Positions 32,089 through 42,085 of a stretch of 64,000 bases of DNA are shown here, one piece after another (the stretch's first letter is position 1; every line of letters begins with the position of its first letter). A model generated the notes under the pieces. The model did not search any database. It saw nothing but the letters and a program-made list of their open reading frames with translations, and was not told where the DNA came from. This DNA comes from Castellaniella defragrans (lineage in GTDB: Bacteria > Pseudomonadota > Gammaproteobacteria > Burkholderiales > Burkholderiaceae_B), in the NCBI RefSeq assembly GCF_014203015.1, contig NZ_JACHIB010000004.1:155454-219453 (forward strand). The letters run 5' to 3'. Made by a program: the position numbers and the translations under genes.

Positions 32089-33076
32089 GGCGGTCTCCTC
32101 CGACTTCCAGGATGATCTTGCCGATATGCCGGCTGCTTTCCATCAGGCGATGCGCTTCCTGCACCTCGTCCAGCGGAAAGACGCGATGGATGACGGGCAG
32201 GCAGCGGCCCTGCGCCAGCAGGGGCCAGACGTGCGCCTCGACGTCGGCGGCGAGCGCCGTCTTCTGCGCCACCGAGCGGGCCCGCAGGGTGGAGCCGGTG
32301 ATCGTCAGGCGCCGCAGCATCACCGGCATGAAGTCGAATTCCGTCCTGCTGCCCTGCAGGAAGGCGATCTGCACCAGCCGCCCTTCCAGGGCCAGGCACC
32401 GGATGTTGCGCGCGATGTAGCCGCCCCCCACCATGTCCAGGATCATGTCCACGCCGCGGCCGTCCGTCAGCGCCTCGATTTCCGCGACGAAGTCCTGCGT
32501 GCGGTAGTCGATGGCCGCCTCGGCGCCGAAGCGGCGGCAGGCGGCGGCCTTGTCCGCGTTGCCCACGGTGGTGAACACGCGCGCGCCGAACGCCCGGGCA
32601 AGCTGGATGGCCGTCAGGCCGATGCCGCTGGAGCCGCCATGGACCAGGATCGTCTCGTTGTCCCGCAGCCGGCCGCGCTGGAAGACATTGGTCCAGACCG
32701 TGAAATAGTTTTCCGGCAGGGCGCTCGCCTGGATCATGTCCAGCCCGCGGGGCACGGGCAGGCAGTGCCCCGCGTCGACCACGCAGTATTCGGCATAGCC
32801 GCCGCCGGGCGTCAGGGCGCAGACCGGATCCCCGGCCTTCCACCGCGTCACCCCCTCGCCCACCGCCGCGACGCGCCCGGAGACTTCCAGTCCCAGGTAG
32901 GGCGAGGCATCGGCCGGCGGCGGATAGGAGCCCGAACGCTGCAGGATGTCGGGCCGGTTGACGCCGGCATACTGGACCGCGATCGAGACCTGGCCGGGCG
33001 CCGGCTCGGGCACCGGGGCCTCGACCACGCGCAGCGAGGAAGCATCGCCGCCCTTGCCATGATCGATCAGTTTCAT
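32078..33076 (-). CDS. Quinone oxidoreductase-type MDR enzyme (zinc-independent)
   Basis: 332 residues of the medium-chain reductase superfamily. It has AGVNRPDILQRSGSYPPP and LGLEVSGRVAAVG at the N-terminus and the NADPH site ILVHGGSSGIGLTAIQLARAFG, and lacks zinc-ligand cysteines. It resembles the PIG3/Qor branch that reduces quinones or enones. The start at 33076 has GGGGGAGAG upstream. The frame stays open to 33199, through 12-bp repeats, but that part looks non-coding. It is the first gene after two LacI-type operators and probably heads a separately regulated unit. Confidence 0.92.
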   Translation of the reverse strand: MKLIDHGKGGDASSLRVVEAPVPEPAPGQVSIAVQYAGVNRPDILQRSGSYPPPADASPYLGLEVSGRVAAVGEGVTRWKAGDPVCALTPGGGYAEYCVVDAGHCLPVPRGLDMIQASALPENYFTVWTNVFQRGRLRDNETILVHGGSSGIGLTAIQLARAFGARVFTTVGNADKAAACRRFGAEAAIDYRTQDFVAEIEALTDGRGVDMILDMVGGGYIARNIRCLALEGRLVQIAFLQGSRTEFDFMPVMLRRLTITGSTLRARSVAQKTALAADVEAHVWPLLAQGRCLPVIHRVFPLDEVQEAHRLMESSRHIGKIILEVGGDRHAA

Positions 33077-33133
33077 CGTCTCTCCCCCACGCTCTTTTCC
33101 GCCATCGTTCCCTCCATCCCTTGCCGGAAATCC

Positions 33134-33181
33134 GCCCTGAAAAATGCCCTGGACATTGTCCTGAAAACCGCCCTGGAAATT
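33134..33181. repeat. 12-bp degenerate tandem repeat, four units
   Basis: GCCCTGAAAAAT, GCCCTGGACATT, GTCCTGAAAACC and GCCCTGGAAATT follow one another without gaps. They lie between the MDR gene start and the LacI-type operator, in its untranslated leader. Confidence 0.75.
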
Positions 33182-33193
33182 GAAGCGCTTCAA
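33180..33193. promoter_or_regulatory. LacI-type operator 1 upstream of the MDR gene
   Basis: TTGAAGCGCTTCAA is a perfect 14-bp palindrome with the central GCGC of LacI/GalR-family operators. It is identical to the site at 51092-51105 next to the LacI-family gene. Confidence 0.7.
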
Positions 33194-33208
33194 ATTCACG
33201 ATCGATTA

Positions 33209-33217
33209 TGAAGCGCT

Positions 33218-33220
<3 letters not shown>
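33209..33220. promoter_or_regulatory. LacI-type operator 2 upstream of the MDR gene
   Basis: TGAAGCGCTTCA, centre 28 bp from operator 1, overlapping the stop codon of lpdA. Paired sites suggest cooperative binding. Confidence 0.65.
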
Positions 33221-34627
<1,407 letters not shown>

Positions 34628-34634
34628 GGCGGCC

Positions 34635-36017
34635 TCAGATCAGGATGCCCAGGGGCGCCTCGATCAGGCGCCGGAAGATTTTCAGCCAGCGGGCGGCCAG
34701 TGCGCCGTCGATGGCGCGATGGTCCACGGACAGCGTCACCGACATCATCGAGGCCGCCGCGAGCTGGCCCTGCGCATCCACCACGGCCCGCCGCTCGGTC
34801 GCGCCCACCGCCAGGATGGCGGCCTGCGGCGGATTGATGATGGCGGCGAATTCCCGCACGCCGTGCATCCCCAGGTTGCTGACGGTGAAGCTGCCGCCCT
34901 GGTATTCCTGCGGCTGCAGGCGGCCCTCGCGGGCGCGCTGCGCCAGGCGGGCGATGTCCGCGCTGATGGCCGACAGGGACCGGCCCTCGGCCTGCCGCAC
35001 GATGGGCGTGATCAGGCCGTTCTCGGTGGCCACCGCCACCGAGATGTCCACGGCGGCATGCCGCAGCAGGGCCTCGTCGGTCCAGCTCACGTTCATGTCG
35101 GGCAGCTCCGCCAGCGCCACGGCGGCCGCCTTGACGATCATGTCGTTCACGGAGATGCGCCGCGGCGCGCCCGCGTTGATGGTCTCGCGCAAGGCCAGCA
35201 GCTCGTCCATCCGGCAATCGGCGCGCAGGTAGAAGTGCGGCACCGACGTCTTGCTTTCGAGCAGGCGCCGGGCGATGGTGCGGCGCATCGCCGAATGCGG
35301 GATGCGGGTCGCCCCGGCCTCCGCCGCGGGAACGGCGGGCGCCGGCGCCGCGGCCTGTGGCGCAACGGCGGGCGCCGCGGCCGGCTGCGCGGGGACGGAC
35401 GCGGCCGCCGCGGGCGCCGCGGCGGGCGGGCGCGCCAGCGCCGCCCGCACGTCGCGCTTGACGATGCGGCCATGGGGCCCGCTGCCCGGCAGTCCCCGCA
35501 GGTCCAGCCCCGCTTCGGCCGCCAGCCGGCGGGCCAGCGGGCTGGCGAAGAGGCGGCCGCCGGCCGGACCGGCGGGCGCAGAAGCGGCGGGCGCGGACGC
35601 GGGAGCCGCGGCGGCCGAAGCGATGCCGGCGGGCGCCGATGCTTCGTCCGGGACGGCGGCGGAGGCCGGAGCCCCGGCCGGTACGGCAGCCGAAGCGGCG
35701 GCCTGGGCCGTGGCCGGGTCGGCGGGCCCCGCGCCGGCCGCCTGGCTCAGCAAGGCGTCGATATCCGCGGCCTGCTCGCCCGGCGCCAGCAGCACCCCGA
35801 TGGGGGCGGCCACGGCGGCCGCCTGTCCGGCCGGCACCAGGATCCGGCCCAGGACGCCCGCGGCCTCCGCGGTGAACTCGATGACCGCCTTGTCGGTCTC
35901 GATGTCCGCCAGCGCGTCGCCGACGGCGACCGGGTCGCCCTCCGCCTTGGCCCAGGACACGATGGTGGCGGACTCCATGTTGGCGGCGACTTCCGGCATG
36001 TGCAACAGAATGGCCAT
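34635..36017 (-). CDS. Dihydrolipoamide acyltransferase (E2) of a 2-oxoacid dehydrogenase complex
   Basis: 460 residues. An N-terminal lipoyl domain with Lys43 in DIETDKAVIEF, a long Ala/Pro linker, a peripheral-subunit-binding domain (FASPLARRLAAEAGLDL..GRIVKRDV), a second Ala/Pro linker and the catalytic core ending in SVDHRAIDGA, with the active-site His and Asp. It transfers an acyl group from the E1-bound intermediate to CoA. Sequence style and operon resemble acetoin or branched-chain type complexes rather than the central pyruvate enzyme. The acyl group is not identifiable from sequence. Confidence 0.93.
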   Translation of the reverse strand: MAILLHMPEVAANMESATIVSWAKAEGDPVAVGDALADIETDKAVIEFTAEAAGVLGRILVPAGQAAAVAAPIGVLLAPGEQAADIDALLSQAAGAGPADPATAQAAASAAVPAGAPASAAVPDEASAPAGIASAAAAPASAPAASAPAGPAGGRLFASPLARRLAAEAGLDLRGLPGSGPHGRIVKRDVRAALARPPAAAPAAAASVPAQPAAAPAVAPQAAAPAPAVPAAEAGATRIPHSAMRRTIARRLLESKTSVPHFYLRADCRMDELLALRETINAGAPRRISVNDMIVKAAAVALAELPDMNVSWTDEALLRHAAVDISVAVATENGLITPIVRQAEGRSLSAISADIARLAQRAREGRLQPQEYQGGSFTVSNLGMHGVREFAAIINPPQAAILAVGATERRAVVDAQGQLAAASMMSVTLSVDHRAIDGALAARWLKIFRRLIEAPLGILI

Positions 36018-36055
36018 CTCAATTCCTCCCCTGCTTCCGATTCATTCCCATCTCC

Positions 36056-38260
36056 TCAGCCCTGGCCGCGCACGGGGGCGCCCTGGCCGCGCATGACGCG
36101 CTCCAGGCCTTCCACGACTTCCTCGGTGCGCGCGCAGGCGGCGCGCTCCAGCACCTTGGAGATGCTGGGCGAGGCCTCGCCCCCGGTGACGCGCTGGACG
36201 GGCTGGTCCAGCCAGTCGAAGAAGCGCCGCTGGATCTCGTCGGCCAGCCAGCCGCCGTAGGACGTGCCCTGCGCGCCCTGCTCGACGATCAGCACGTTGT
36301 TCGTCTTGCGGATGCTGGCGCCGATCGTCTCCCAATCCAGGCTGGCGCGATCCAGCCAGCGCAGATCGACGACCTCGGCATCGACGCCCGTGCGTTCGAC
36401 CGCCTCCAGGGCGTGCCAGACCATCGACAGGTAGGTGAGCACCGTGACCTCGGCGCCCGCGCGGCGCACGGCCGCCTTGCCGAACGCGGTCTGGTAGTCG
36501 AAGTCGTCCACGGGCGCCGGGCCGCTGGCGGCGTAGAGGTCCACGTGCTCGATGACCAGCACCGGGTCCTCCAGCTGCAGCGCGGCATTCATGAGGCCGA
36601 CGTAGTCGAACGGCGTGGACGGCGCGACGATGCGCCAGCCCGGGCTGGTGACGAAGATGCCGGCGGGATCCATCGAGTGCTGCGAGCCGTAGCCGGTGCC
36701 CATCGCGACCTTGGAGCGCAGCACCAGCGGGACGTCGATGTCGCCGCCGAACATGTGCCGCGCCTTGCCGATCTGGTTGAACACCTGGTCGGCCGCGACC
36801 CAGAGGAAATCGGGATACATGAATTCCACCACCGGCCGGAAGCGGCCGTCCATCGCCATGCCGCCGCCCAGGCCGGCGAAGGCGTTCTCGCTGATGGGCG
36901 TGCCCAGCACGCGGCTGGGGTACTTGTCCTTCAGGCCCCGCGTCGCGCCGTTGGTGCCGCCCTTCAGGCGGTGCACGTCCTCGCCCAGCACGACGATGCG
37001 CGCGTCGGCCGCCATGCGGCGGTCCATCGTCTCGGCCACGACGTCGATGAACTTGCGCTCCCGCAGCTCGCCCCGGAAGGTGGATTCCTCCTCGCAGCGC
37101 GCGCCCTGCAATTCGCGCAGGTCGCCGCGCAGGCCCACGTCGCGGAAGCCCGGATCGGGCCAGAGTTCGGGGCGGATGCGCTTCTTGCCCGCCTTGCCGG
37201 CCGGATCGGGCTCGGTCAGGGCCTCGACCGCGTCCTGCATGGCGGCCTGCATGCGCGCGCGCAGGGCGTCGACCTCCGCCGCCTCGATCAGGCGCAGCTT
37301 CTGCATGCGCGCGGCCAGCTGGTCCAGCGGGTCCCGCTTGCGCCAGGCCGCCTCCTCCTCCTTGCTGCGATAGCCGAAGGCGCTGCCCGGGAAGCCGCCA
37401 TTCTGGTGCAGGAAGCGGTAGACGTCCGCCTCGATCACGGTCGGCCCCCTGCCGGCGCGCATGTGCGCCAGCGCCTGCTGCATGGCCAGGTGGACGGCGT
37501 ACGCGTCCATCCCGTCCACCTTCCAGCTGGGGATGTTGAACGCCGCGCCGCGCGCCGACAGGCGGGGCTCGGCGGTCGCCTCCTCGACGTGGGTGGACAC
37601 CGCGTAGCGGTTGTTCTCGATGAAGAAGCACAGGGGCAGCTTCCAGGCGGCGGCCAGGTTCATCGTCTCGAGCACCGAGCCGATGTTGACGGCGCCGTCG
37701 CCGAAGAAGGTGACCGCCACCGCATCGGTGCCCGCATGCCGGTGCGCCCAGGCCGAGCCCGCGGCCAGCGGCACGCCGCCGCCGACGATGGCATTGGTGC
37801 CCGTGACGCCGGCCTCGTCCCAGCGCAGGTGCATCGAGCCCCCGCGCCCATGGCAGAAGCCCTGCGACAGCCCCAGGATCTCGGCCAGCGTGCGCTGCAG
37901 CAGGGCCCGCACGGCGGGCGGCAGCTCGGCGCGCGGGTCCACGCCCGCGGGCATGAGGTGCGCCAGGGCCTTGGACAGGAAATGATGGTGGCCGCGATGC
38001 GAGCCGTTGACCTGGTCGGCGGAAGTCAGCAGGGCCAGGGCGCCGGCCGCGCCGCCTTCCTGGCCGATGCTGGAGTGCGCCGGGCCGTGGACCAGGCCGT
38101 CGAGCGCCAGCCCCACCACGGTTTCCTCGAACGCCCGGATCAGGTGCATGTGCGACAGCAGCGTCCCCAGCACGGCGGGATCGGCGGCCTTCCAGTCGGC
38201 CTGCGTGACGCGCAGTTCCACCCAGGGCGAGGCCGGGGCCAGTGAAATCAGTTCAGGCAT
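36056..38260 (-). CDS. Thiamine-pyrophosphate 2-oxoacid/acetoin dehydrogenase E1, alpha-beta fusion
   Basis: 734 residues combining both E1 chains. Residues 1 to about 350 are the alpha part, with SSIGQEGGAAGAL, GSHRGHHHFLSKAL and the TPP/Mg motif GDGAVNIGSVLETMNLAA plus ENN. After a charged linker the beta part begins (RKFIDVVAETMDRRM) with VVLGEDVHR and ISENAFAGLGGGMAM. The acetoin/pyruvate E1 family usually has separate genes, so the fusion is notable. The start at 38260 follows GGAGAG. It works with E2 and E3 downstream to make an acyl-CoA from a 2-oxo acid or an acyloin. Confidence 0.92.
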   Translation of the reverse strand: MPELISLAPASPWVELRVTQADWKAADPAVLGTLLSHMHLIRAFEETVVGLALDGLVHGPAHSSIGQEGGAAGALALLTSADQVNGSHRGHHHFLSKALAHLMPAGVDPRAELPPAVRALLQRTLAEILGLSQGFCHGRGGSMHLRWDEAGVTGTNAIVGGGVPLAAGSAWAHRHAGTDAVAVTFFGDGAVNIGSVLETMNLAAAWKLPLCFFIENNRYAVSTHVEEATAEPRLSARGAAFNIPSWKVDGMDAYAVHLAMQQALAHMRAGRGPTVIEADVYRFLHQNGGFPGSAFGYRSKEEEAAWRKRDPLDQLAARMQKLRLIEAAEVDALRARMQAAMQDAVEALTEPDPAGKAGKKRIRPELWPDPGFRDVGLRGDLRELQGARCEEESTFRGELRERKFIDVVAETMDRRMAADARIVVLGEDVHRLKGGTNGATRGLKDKYPSRVLGTPISENAFAGLGGGMAMDGRFRPVVEFMYPDFLWVAADQVFNQIGKARHMFGGDIDVPLVLRSKVAMGTGYGSQHSMDPAGIFVTSPGWRIVAPSTPFDYVGLMNAALQLEDPVLVIEHVDLYAASGPAPVDDFDYQTAFGKAAVRRAGAEVTVLTYLSMVWHALEAVERTGVDAEVVDLRWLDRASLDWETIGASIRKTNNVLIVEQGAQGTSYGGWLADEIQRRFFDWLDQPVQRVTGGEASPSISKVLERAACARTEEVVEGLERVMRGQGAPVRGQG

Positions 38261-38280
38261 GAATACTCTCCACAACAGGA

Positions 38281-39150
38281 TCAGATGTAGCTGTAGGCGG
38301 ACCAGCCGCCATCGGCCAGCGCCACGTGGCCATTGATGAAGGCGGCGTGGTCGCTCGCCAGGAACAGGCCCAGCGCGGCGATTTCCTCCGGCGTGCCCAG
38401 CCGGCCGCTGGGCGTGCGCCGCGCCAGCGCGTCCAGGTCCATGCGCCCGCGCGCCACCAGGTCGTCGACCAGGGCGGTGCGGACGTAGCCGGGCGCGATG
38501 GCGTTGACCCGCACGCCCAGGGGGCCCCATTCGATGGCCAGCGACTTGCTCAGCATGGCGACCGCCGCCTTGGTGGCGCAATAGGCCGCGCGTTCGGGGG
38601 CGGCCACCACGCCGTACATGGAAGCCATGTTCAGGATCACGCCCCCGCCGCGGGCGACCATGCGCCGGGCGGCCGCCTGGGCGCAATAGAAGACGCCGTT
38701 CAGATTGACGTCCACCGCCTTGCGCCAGGCCTCGCCCGACAGCTCCAGCGTCGGGCAGTTCATCGAGATCCCGGCATTGTTGAGCAGGACGTCCACCCGC
38801 CCCCAGGCCTGTTCGACGGCCTCGAACGCCCGCTCGACCGCCGGCTGCTCGTCGACGGCGGCGACCTGCGCCAGGATCGGCACCTGCGGCGCCGCGGCCC
38901 GCAGCCGGCCGGCGGCGGCTTCCAGCGCCGCGCCGTCGACGTCCAGCAGCGCCAGACGCGCGCCGCAGGCGGAAAACGCGTGCGCCATGGCCAGGCCGAT
39001 GCCGCTGGCCGCCCCCGTGATCAGGACCACCTTGTCCCGCAGTCCCGCGAAGCCCTGGCCGCGGGCCAGGGCCTGCAGGGCCTCGATCGAGTAGGGCGCA
39101 TCGGGGAAGGACGCATCCCGGGAGGAAGCATTCGTGTGGGAAGCGTTCAT
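38281..39150 (-). CDS. Short-chain dehydrogenase/reductase (SDR)
   Basis: 289 residues. A repeat-rich leader (about 25 residues) precedes the SDR fold: VVLITGAASGIGLAMAHAF, LLDVDGAALE, LLNNAGISMN, the Ser before YGVVAAPERAAYCATKAAV (Tyr-x3-Lys) and the C-terminal FINGHVALADGGW. The ATG at 39150 overlaps the livF stop by 4 bp, so it is translationally coupled to the transporter. It is likely the first catabolic step after uptake, oxidising an alcohol to the keto compound used by the TPP complex. Confidence 0.88.
   Translation of the reverse strand: MNASHTNASSRDASFPDAPYSIEALQALARGQGFAGLRDKVVLITGAASGIGLAMAHAFSACGARLALLDVDGAALEAAAGRLRAAAPQVPILAQVAAVDEQPAVERAFEAVEQAWGRVDVLLNNAGISMNCPTLELSGEAWRKAVDVNLNGVFYCAQAAARRMVARGGGVILNMASMYGVVAAPERAAYCATKAAVAMLSKSLAIEWGPLGVRVNAIAPGYVRTALVDDLVARGRMDLDALARRTPSGRLGTPEEIAALGLFLASDHAAFINGHVALADGGWSAYSYI
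39088..39147 (-). repeat. 15-bp in-frame repeat at the start of the SDR gene
   Basis: Directly after the ATG four 15-bp units encode NASHT, NASSR, DASFP and DAPYS. They are degenerate at third positions but clearly periodic. Confidence 0.65.
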
Positions 39151-39974
39151 ACGGCCAGCCAGTCCTTGAGCAATTGCGGGCGTTCGGTCAATTCCGCCGG
39201 GGTGCCGCTGAAGACGACGTGGCCGTGGCCCAGCAGGCACACGTCGGTGGAAATCCTCATGGCGATGGTGAGTTTCTGTTCCACCAGGATCACCGAGACC
39301 CCATGGCGGTGGATGTCCTGGATGGCCTCGCCCACGACCTCGACGATCTTGGGCGCCAGGCCTTCCGTGGGTTCGTCGATCATGATGAGCCGCGGATTGC
39401 CCAGCAGCGACCGGCAGATCGTGAGCATCTGCTGCTCGCCGCCCGAGAGGTTGCCGGCGAGCGTGTTGCGGCGCTCCTTCAGGCGCGGGAAATAGTCGAA
39501 CATGCGCTCGACGGACCAGCGTGCGATGCCCTCGCGGGCCGCCTGCATGCCCATGATCAGGTTTTCCTCGACGCTCAGGTTGGCGAAGACCTCGCGTTCC
39601 TCGGGCACGTAGGCCATGCCCCGGCGCGCGATGGCGTAGGGCGGCAGGCCCGCCAGCTCCGCGCCGTCGAACAGCACCTGGCCGGCGCTGGGCGGCACCA
39701 GACCCATCAGCGCCTTCAGGGTGGTGGACCGCCCCGAGCCGTTGCGGCCCAGCAGGCTGAGCACCTGGCCATGTCCGACCTCGAAATCCACGCCCCGCAG
39801 GATGTGGCTCTTGCCGTAGTGCGCATGCAGGCCGCGCACGCTCAGCAGCGCCTGCGCCTGCGACTGCGACTGCATCCGCGCCTCCGACTGCATCCGCGCC
39901 TCCGACTGCATCCGCGCCTGCCCTTCGCTTCGCGCGGCGTGGCGCTCGTCCTTCATGCCCCGTTCGTCCTTCAT
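39147..39974 (-). CDS. Branched-chain amino-acid-type ABC transporter ATPase LivF (system 1)
   Basis: 275 residues. Normal LivF begins near residue 43 (LLSVRGLHAHYGKSHILRGV), and the first 42 residues are tandem repeats. Walker A reads GRNGSGRST, with Arg in place of the invariant Lys. The signature LSGGEQQMLTICRSLLG and the Walker B LIMIDEPTEGLAP with its Glu are intact. The Arg variant occurs in some LivF proteins and may still support the heterodimer with LivG. The ATG overlaps the livG stop (ATGA). It powers uptake together with LivG, LivM, LivH and the binding protein upstream. Confidence 0.93.
   Translation of the reverse strand: MKDERGMKDERHAARSEGQARMQSEARMQSEARMQSQSQAQALLSVRGLHAHYGKSHILRGVDFEVGHGQVLSLLGRNGSGRSTTLKALMGLVPPSAGQVLFDGAELAGLPPYAIARRGMAYVPEEREVFANLSVEENLIMGMQAAREGIARWSVERMFDYFPRLKERRNTLAGNLSGGEQQMLTICRSLLGNPRLIMIDEPTEGLAPKIVEVVGEAIQDIHRHGVSVILVEQKLTIAMRISTDVCLLGHGHVVFSGTPAELTERPQLLKDWLAV
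39861..39914 (-). repeat. 18-bp in-frame repeat near the livF start
   Basis: Three 18-bp units encode RMQSEA, RMQSEA and RMQSQS (residues 21-38). Confidence 0.75.
39939..39974 (-). repeat. 18-bp duplication including the livF start codon
   Basis: The first two 18-bp units encode MKDERG and MKDERH, so the initiation codon itself is duplicated. Confidence 0.75.
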
Positions 39975-40849
39975 ACCGAGACCTCCGTGCCCAGATACGC
40001 TTCCTGCACCTGCCGGTTGGCGCGGATCTCGTCGGGCGTGCCCGTGGCGATGATCTGGCCGTAGACCAGCACGCTGACGCGGTCGCTCAGGGAAAACACC
40101 ACATCCATGTCATGCTCCACGATCATCAGGGTGCGCCGGGCCGTCAGCTGGCGGATCAGGCCGACGGTGTAGTCGGTTTCCTCGCGCGACATGCCCGCCA
40201 TCGGTTCGTCCAGCAGCACGACGCGCGGATCGGACGCCAGCGCCATGCCGATCTCCAGCGACCGCTGCTCGGAATAGGACAGCTCGCCCGCCAGGACGTC
40301 GCGCGACTTCAGCAGGCGCAGTTCCTCCAGCAGCTGCTCGGTTTCCTCGGTGATCCGCCGCACCTGGGCCACCCGGCGCCAGAAGTTGTATTGCAGGCCG
40401 TAGCGGCGCAGGATGCCGAAGCGCAGGTTCTCGAACACGCTGTGGCCCGGGAAGATGTTGGTGATCTGGAACGACCGCGCCAGCCCCATCCGGTTGATGA
40501 CGCGCGGTTCGAGCCCCTGGATCTGCCGGCCGTCCAGGGTGATGGTGCCCCGGGTGGGCTGCAGCTGCCCGGAGATCAGGTGGAACAGCGTGGATTTGCC
40601 GGCGCCGTTGGGGCCGATGATGGCGTGCCGCTCTCCCTCGATCAGCGCCAGGTCCACCCCGCGGATGATCTCGGTCTCGCCGAACGATTTGTGGACGCCC
40701 GCCAGCTCCAGGACCGTGCGGGCCCCGGCGGCGGGGTTGCGGGCCGCCGCGCCGTTTCGGGCCGCGTGCCCGGCCGTGCTTCCGGCGGCATTCCCGGCCG
40801 CGTTTCCGGCGACGCTCTCCGCGGCGTTTTCGACGATGGGGACATTCAT
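39971..40849 (-). CDS. Branched-chain amino-acid-type ABC transporter ATPase LivG (system 1)
   Basis: 292 residues. The first 45 are Ala/Gly/Asn-rich tetrapeptide repeats. The ATPase then starts at LELAGVHKSFGETEIIRGVD, with Walker A GPNGAGKSTLFHL, signature LSYSEQRSLEIGMALA and Walker B VVLLDEPMAGMSREE. The ATG at 40849 overlaps the livM stop by 4 bp (ATGA). Such repeat-extended N-termini are not typical for LivG, which usually opens within 10 residues of the first strand. Confidence 0.92.
   Translation of the reverse strand: MNVPIVENAAESVAGNAAGNAAGSTAGHAARNGAAARNPAAGARTVLELAGVHKSFGETEIIRGVDLALIEGERHAIIGPNGAGKSTLFHLISGQLQPTRGTITLDGRQIQGLEPRVINRMGLARSFQITNIFPGHSVFENLRFGILRRYGLQYNFWRRVAQVRRITEETEQLLEELRLLKSRDVLAGELSYSEQRSLEIGMALASDPRVVLLDEPMAGMSREETDYTVGLIRQLTARRTLMIVEHDMDVVFSLSDRVSVLVYGQIIATGTPDEIRANRQVQEAYLGTEVSV
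40757..40816 (-). repeat. 12-bp in-frame repeat at the livG N-terminus
   Basis: Five 12-bp units encode SVAG, NAAG, NAAG, STAG and HAAR, with synonymous differences between copies. Confidence 0.7.
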
Positions 40850-42081
40850 GATGCGTACTCCTCGCGCAGGGCCGCCCAGCGGCGGCCGACCCACAGCACC
40901 CAGACCACGCCCAGGGCGATCAGCAGCAGCGGCGCGAGCCAGACCAGGAACTGGCCGGGCCGCAGGTTCAGGCCGAACAGCGCCACCGCCGGCCAGGGCT
41001 GGCCCGCCACCAGCAGGGACTGATAATCCTGCGCCAGCACGACGGCGAGCATTTCCACGAGAAACACCAGGCCCGCCGCGGCCAGCAGGCAGCCGCACGC
41101 CCAGCCCGCGAACACCGCGCCCAGGCGGCCCGGGGAATGGCGGTCGCGGTGCGTGCGCCACCACCGGCCGATGCTGAACAGGCCCGCCGGCATGAACATC
41201 ATCACCAGCACGAAAATCACGCCCTGGTACAGCAGCCAGGTCCGGGTCAGGTCCGAGACCGCGTAGCCGAAGAAGGTCATGACGGCCGCCCCCAGCGCCG
41301 GCCCGAAAAAGGCGCCGATGCCGCCGATGTAGGCGTTGAGCACGACCTGGGCCGACAGGTTCATGTCGAACAGCACGTAGTTCGCCGCCTCGTTGCTCAT
41401 GGCCAGCAGCGCGCCCGCCAGCCCCGAGAACGCGGCCGATATCGTGAACACCATGAGGCGCAGCCTGTGGACGTCGTAGCCCAGGAAGCCCAGCCGGTGC
41501 GTATTTTCCCGCAGCCCCTCGCACAGGCGCCCGAGCGGCGTGCGCGTGAAGTAATACAGCAGGGCGATGCCCAGCGCGGCCCAGAACAGCGTCAGGTAAT
41601 AGACTTCGATCGAGGAGCCGAAGGTGAGCCCCCAGGCCGGCATCCGCATGGCGGACACGCCGCCTTCCCCGCCGAATATCCCGCTCAGGTGCGGCGCCAG
41701 GGCGTGCAGCAGTTCGGCCAGCGCCAGGGTCACCATGGCGAAATACACCCCGCTGCGCTGGGTGGAGAACCAGCCCGCCGCCACGCCCAGCAGGCCGCCG
41801 CCCACGAAGCCGGCCAGCGGCAGCAGCGGCGTGGGAAATCCCGCGATCGCCTCGACCGCGTTCATGGCGTGGATGGTGGCGAAGGTGCCGATGGCGAAAT
41901 AGGCGGAATGGCCGAAGGACAGCATCCCGCCCTGCCCGGCCAGCACGTTGAACGCCGTTGCGAACAGGGCCGCGATCAGCATCTGGATGCCGGCGTTCAC
42001 CAGGGTCGTCGGCAGGTACGGCGGCACGAAGAGCAGCAGGGCGAGCAGCGCCAGCAGCGTCGTTGCGTGGATCGATTTCAT
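40846..42081 (-). CDS. Branched-chain amino-acid-type ABC permease LivM (system 1)
   Basis: 411 residues, longer than the usual 300-350 because of extra C-terminal membrane segments. Typical LivM features are VLAGQGGMLSFGHSAYFAIG, FFGPALGAAVMTFFGYAV and about nine or more hydrophobic spans. The last roughly 100 residues add two more hydrophobic stretches (ACGCLLAAAGLVFLVEM and VWLAPLLLIALGVVWVLWVG). It forms the membrane channel together with LivH, encoded 4 bp upstream. Confidence 0.93.
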   Translation of the reverse strand: MKSIHATTLLALLALLLFVPPYLPTTLVNAGIQMLIAALFATAFNVLAGQGGMLSFGHSAYFAIGTFATIHAMNAVEAIAGFPTPLLPLAGFVGGGLLGVAAGWFSTQRSGVYFAMVTLALAELLHALAPHLSGIFGGEGGVSAMRMPAWGLTFGSSIEVYYLTLFWAALGIALLYYFTRTPLGRLCEGLRENTHRLGFLGYDVHRLRLMVFTISAAFSGLAGALLAMSNEAANYVLFDMNLSAQVVLNAYIGGIGAFFGPALGAAVMTFFGYAVSDLTRTWLLYQGVIFVLVMMFMPAGLFSIGRWWRTHRDRHSPGRLGAVFAGWACGCLLAAAGLVFLVEMLAVVLAQDYQSLLVAGQPWPAVALFGLNLRPGQFLVWLAPLLLIALGVVWVLWVGRRWAALREEYAS

Positions 42082-42085
42082 GGTC

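Noticed and set aside
39861-40849. Alternative later starts for livG and livF that would remove the repeat leaders
   Set aside because: Both upstream ATGs overlap the preceding stop as ATGA, the usual coupling arrangement, and the repeats keep the frame open. Later starts remain possible but are less supported.
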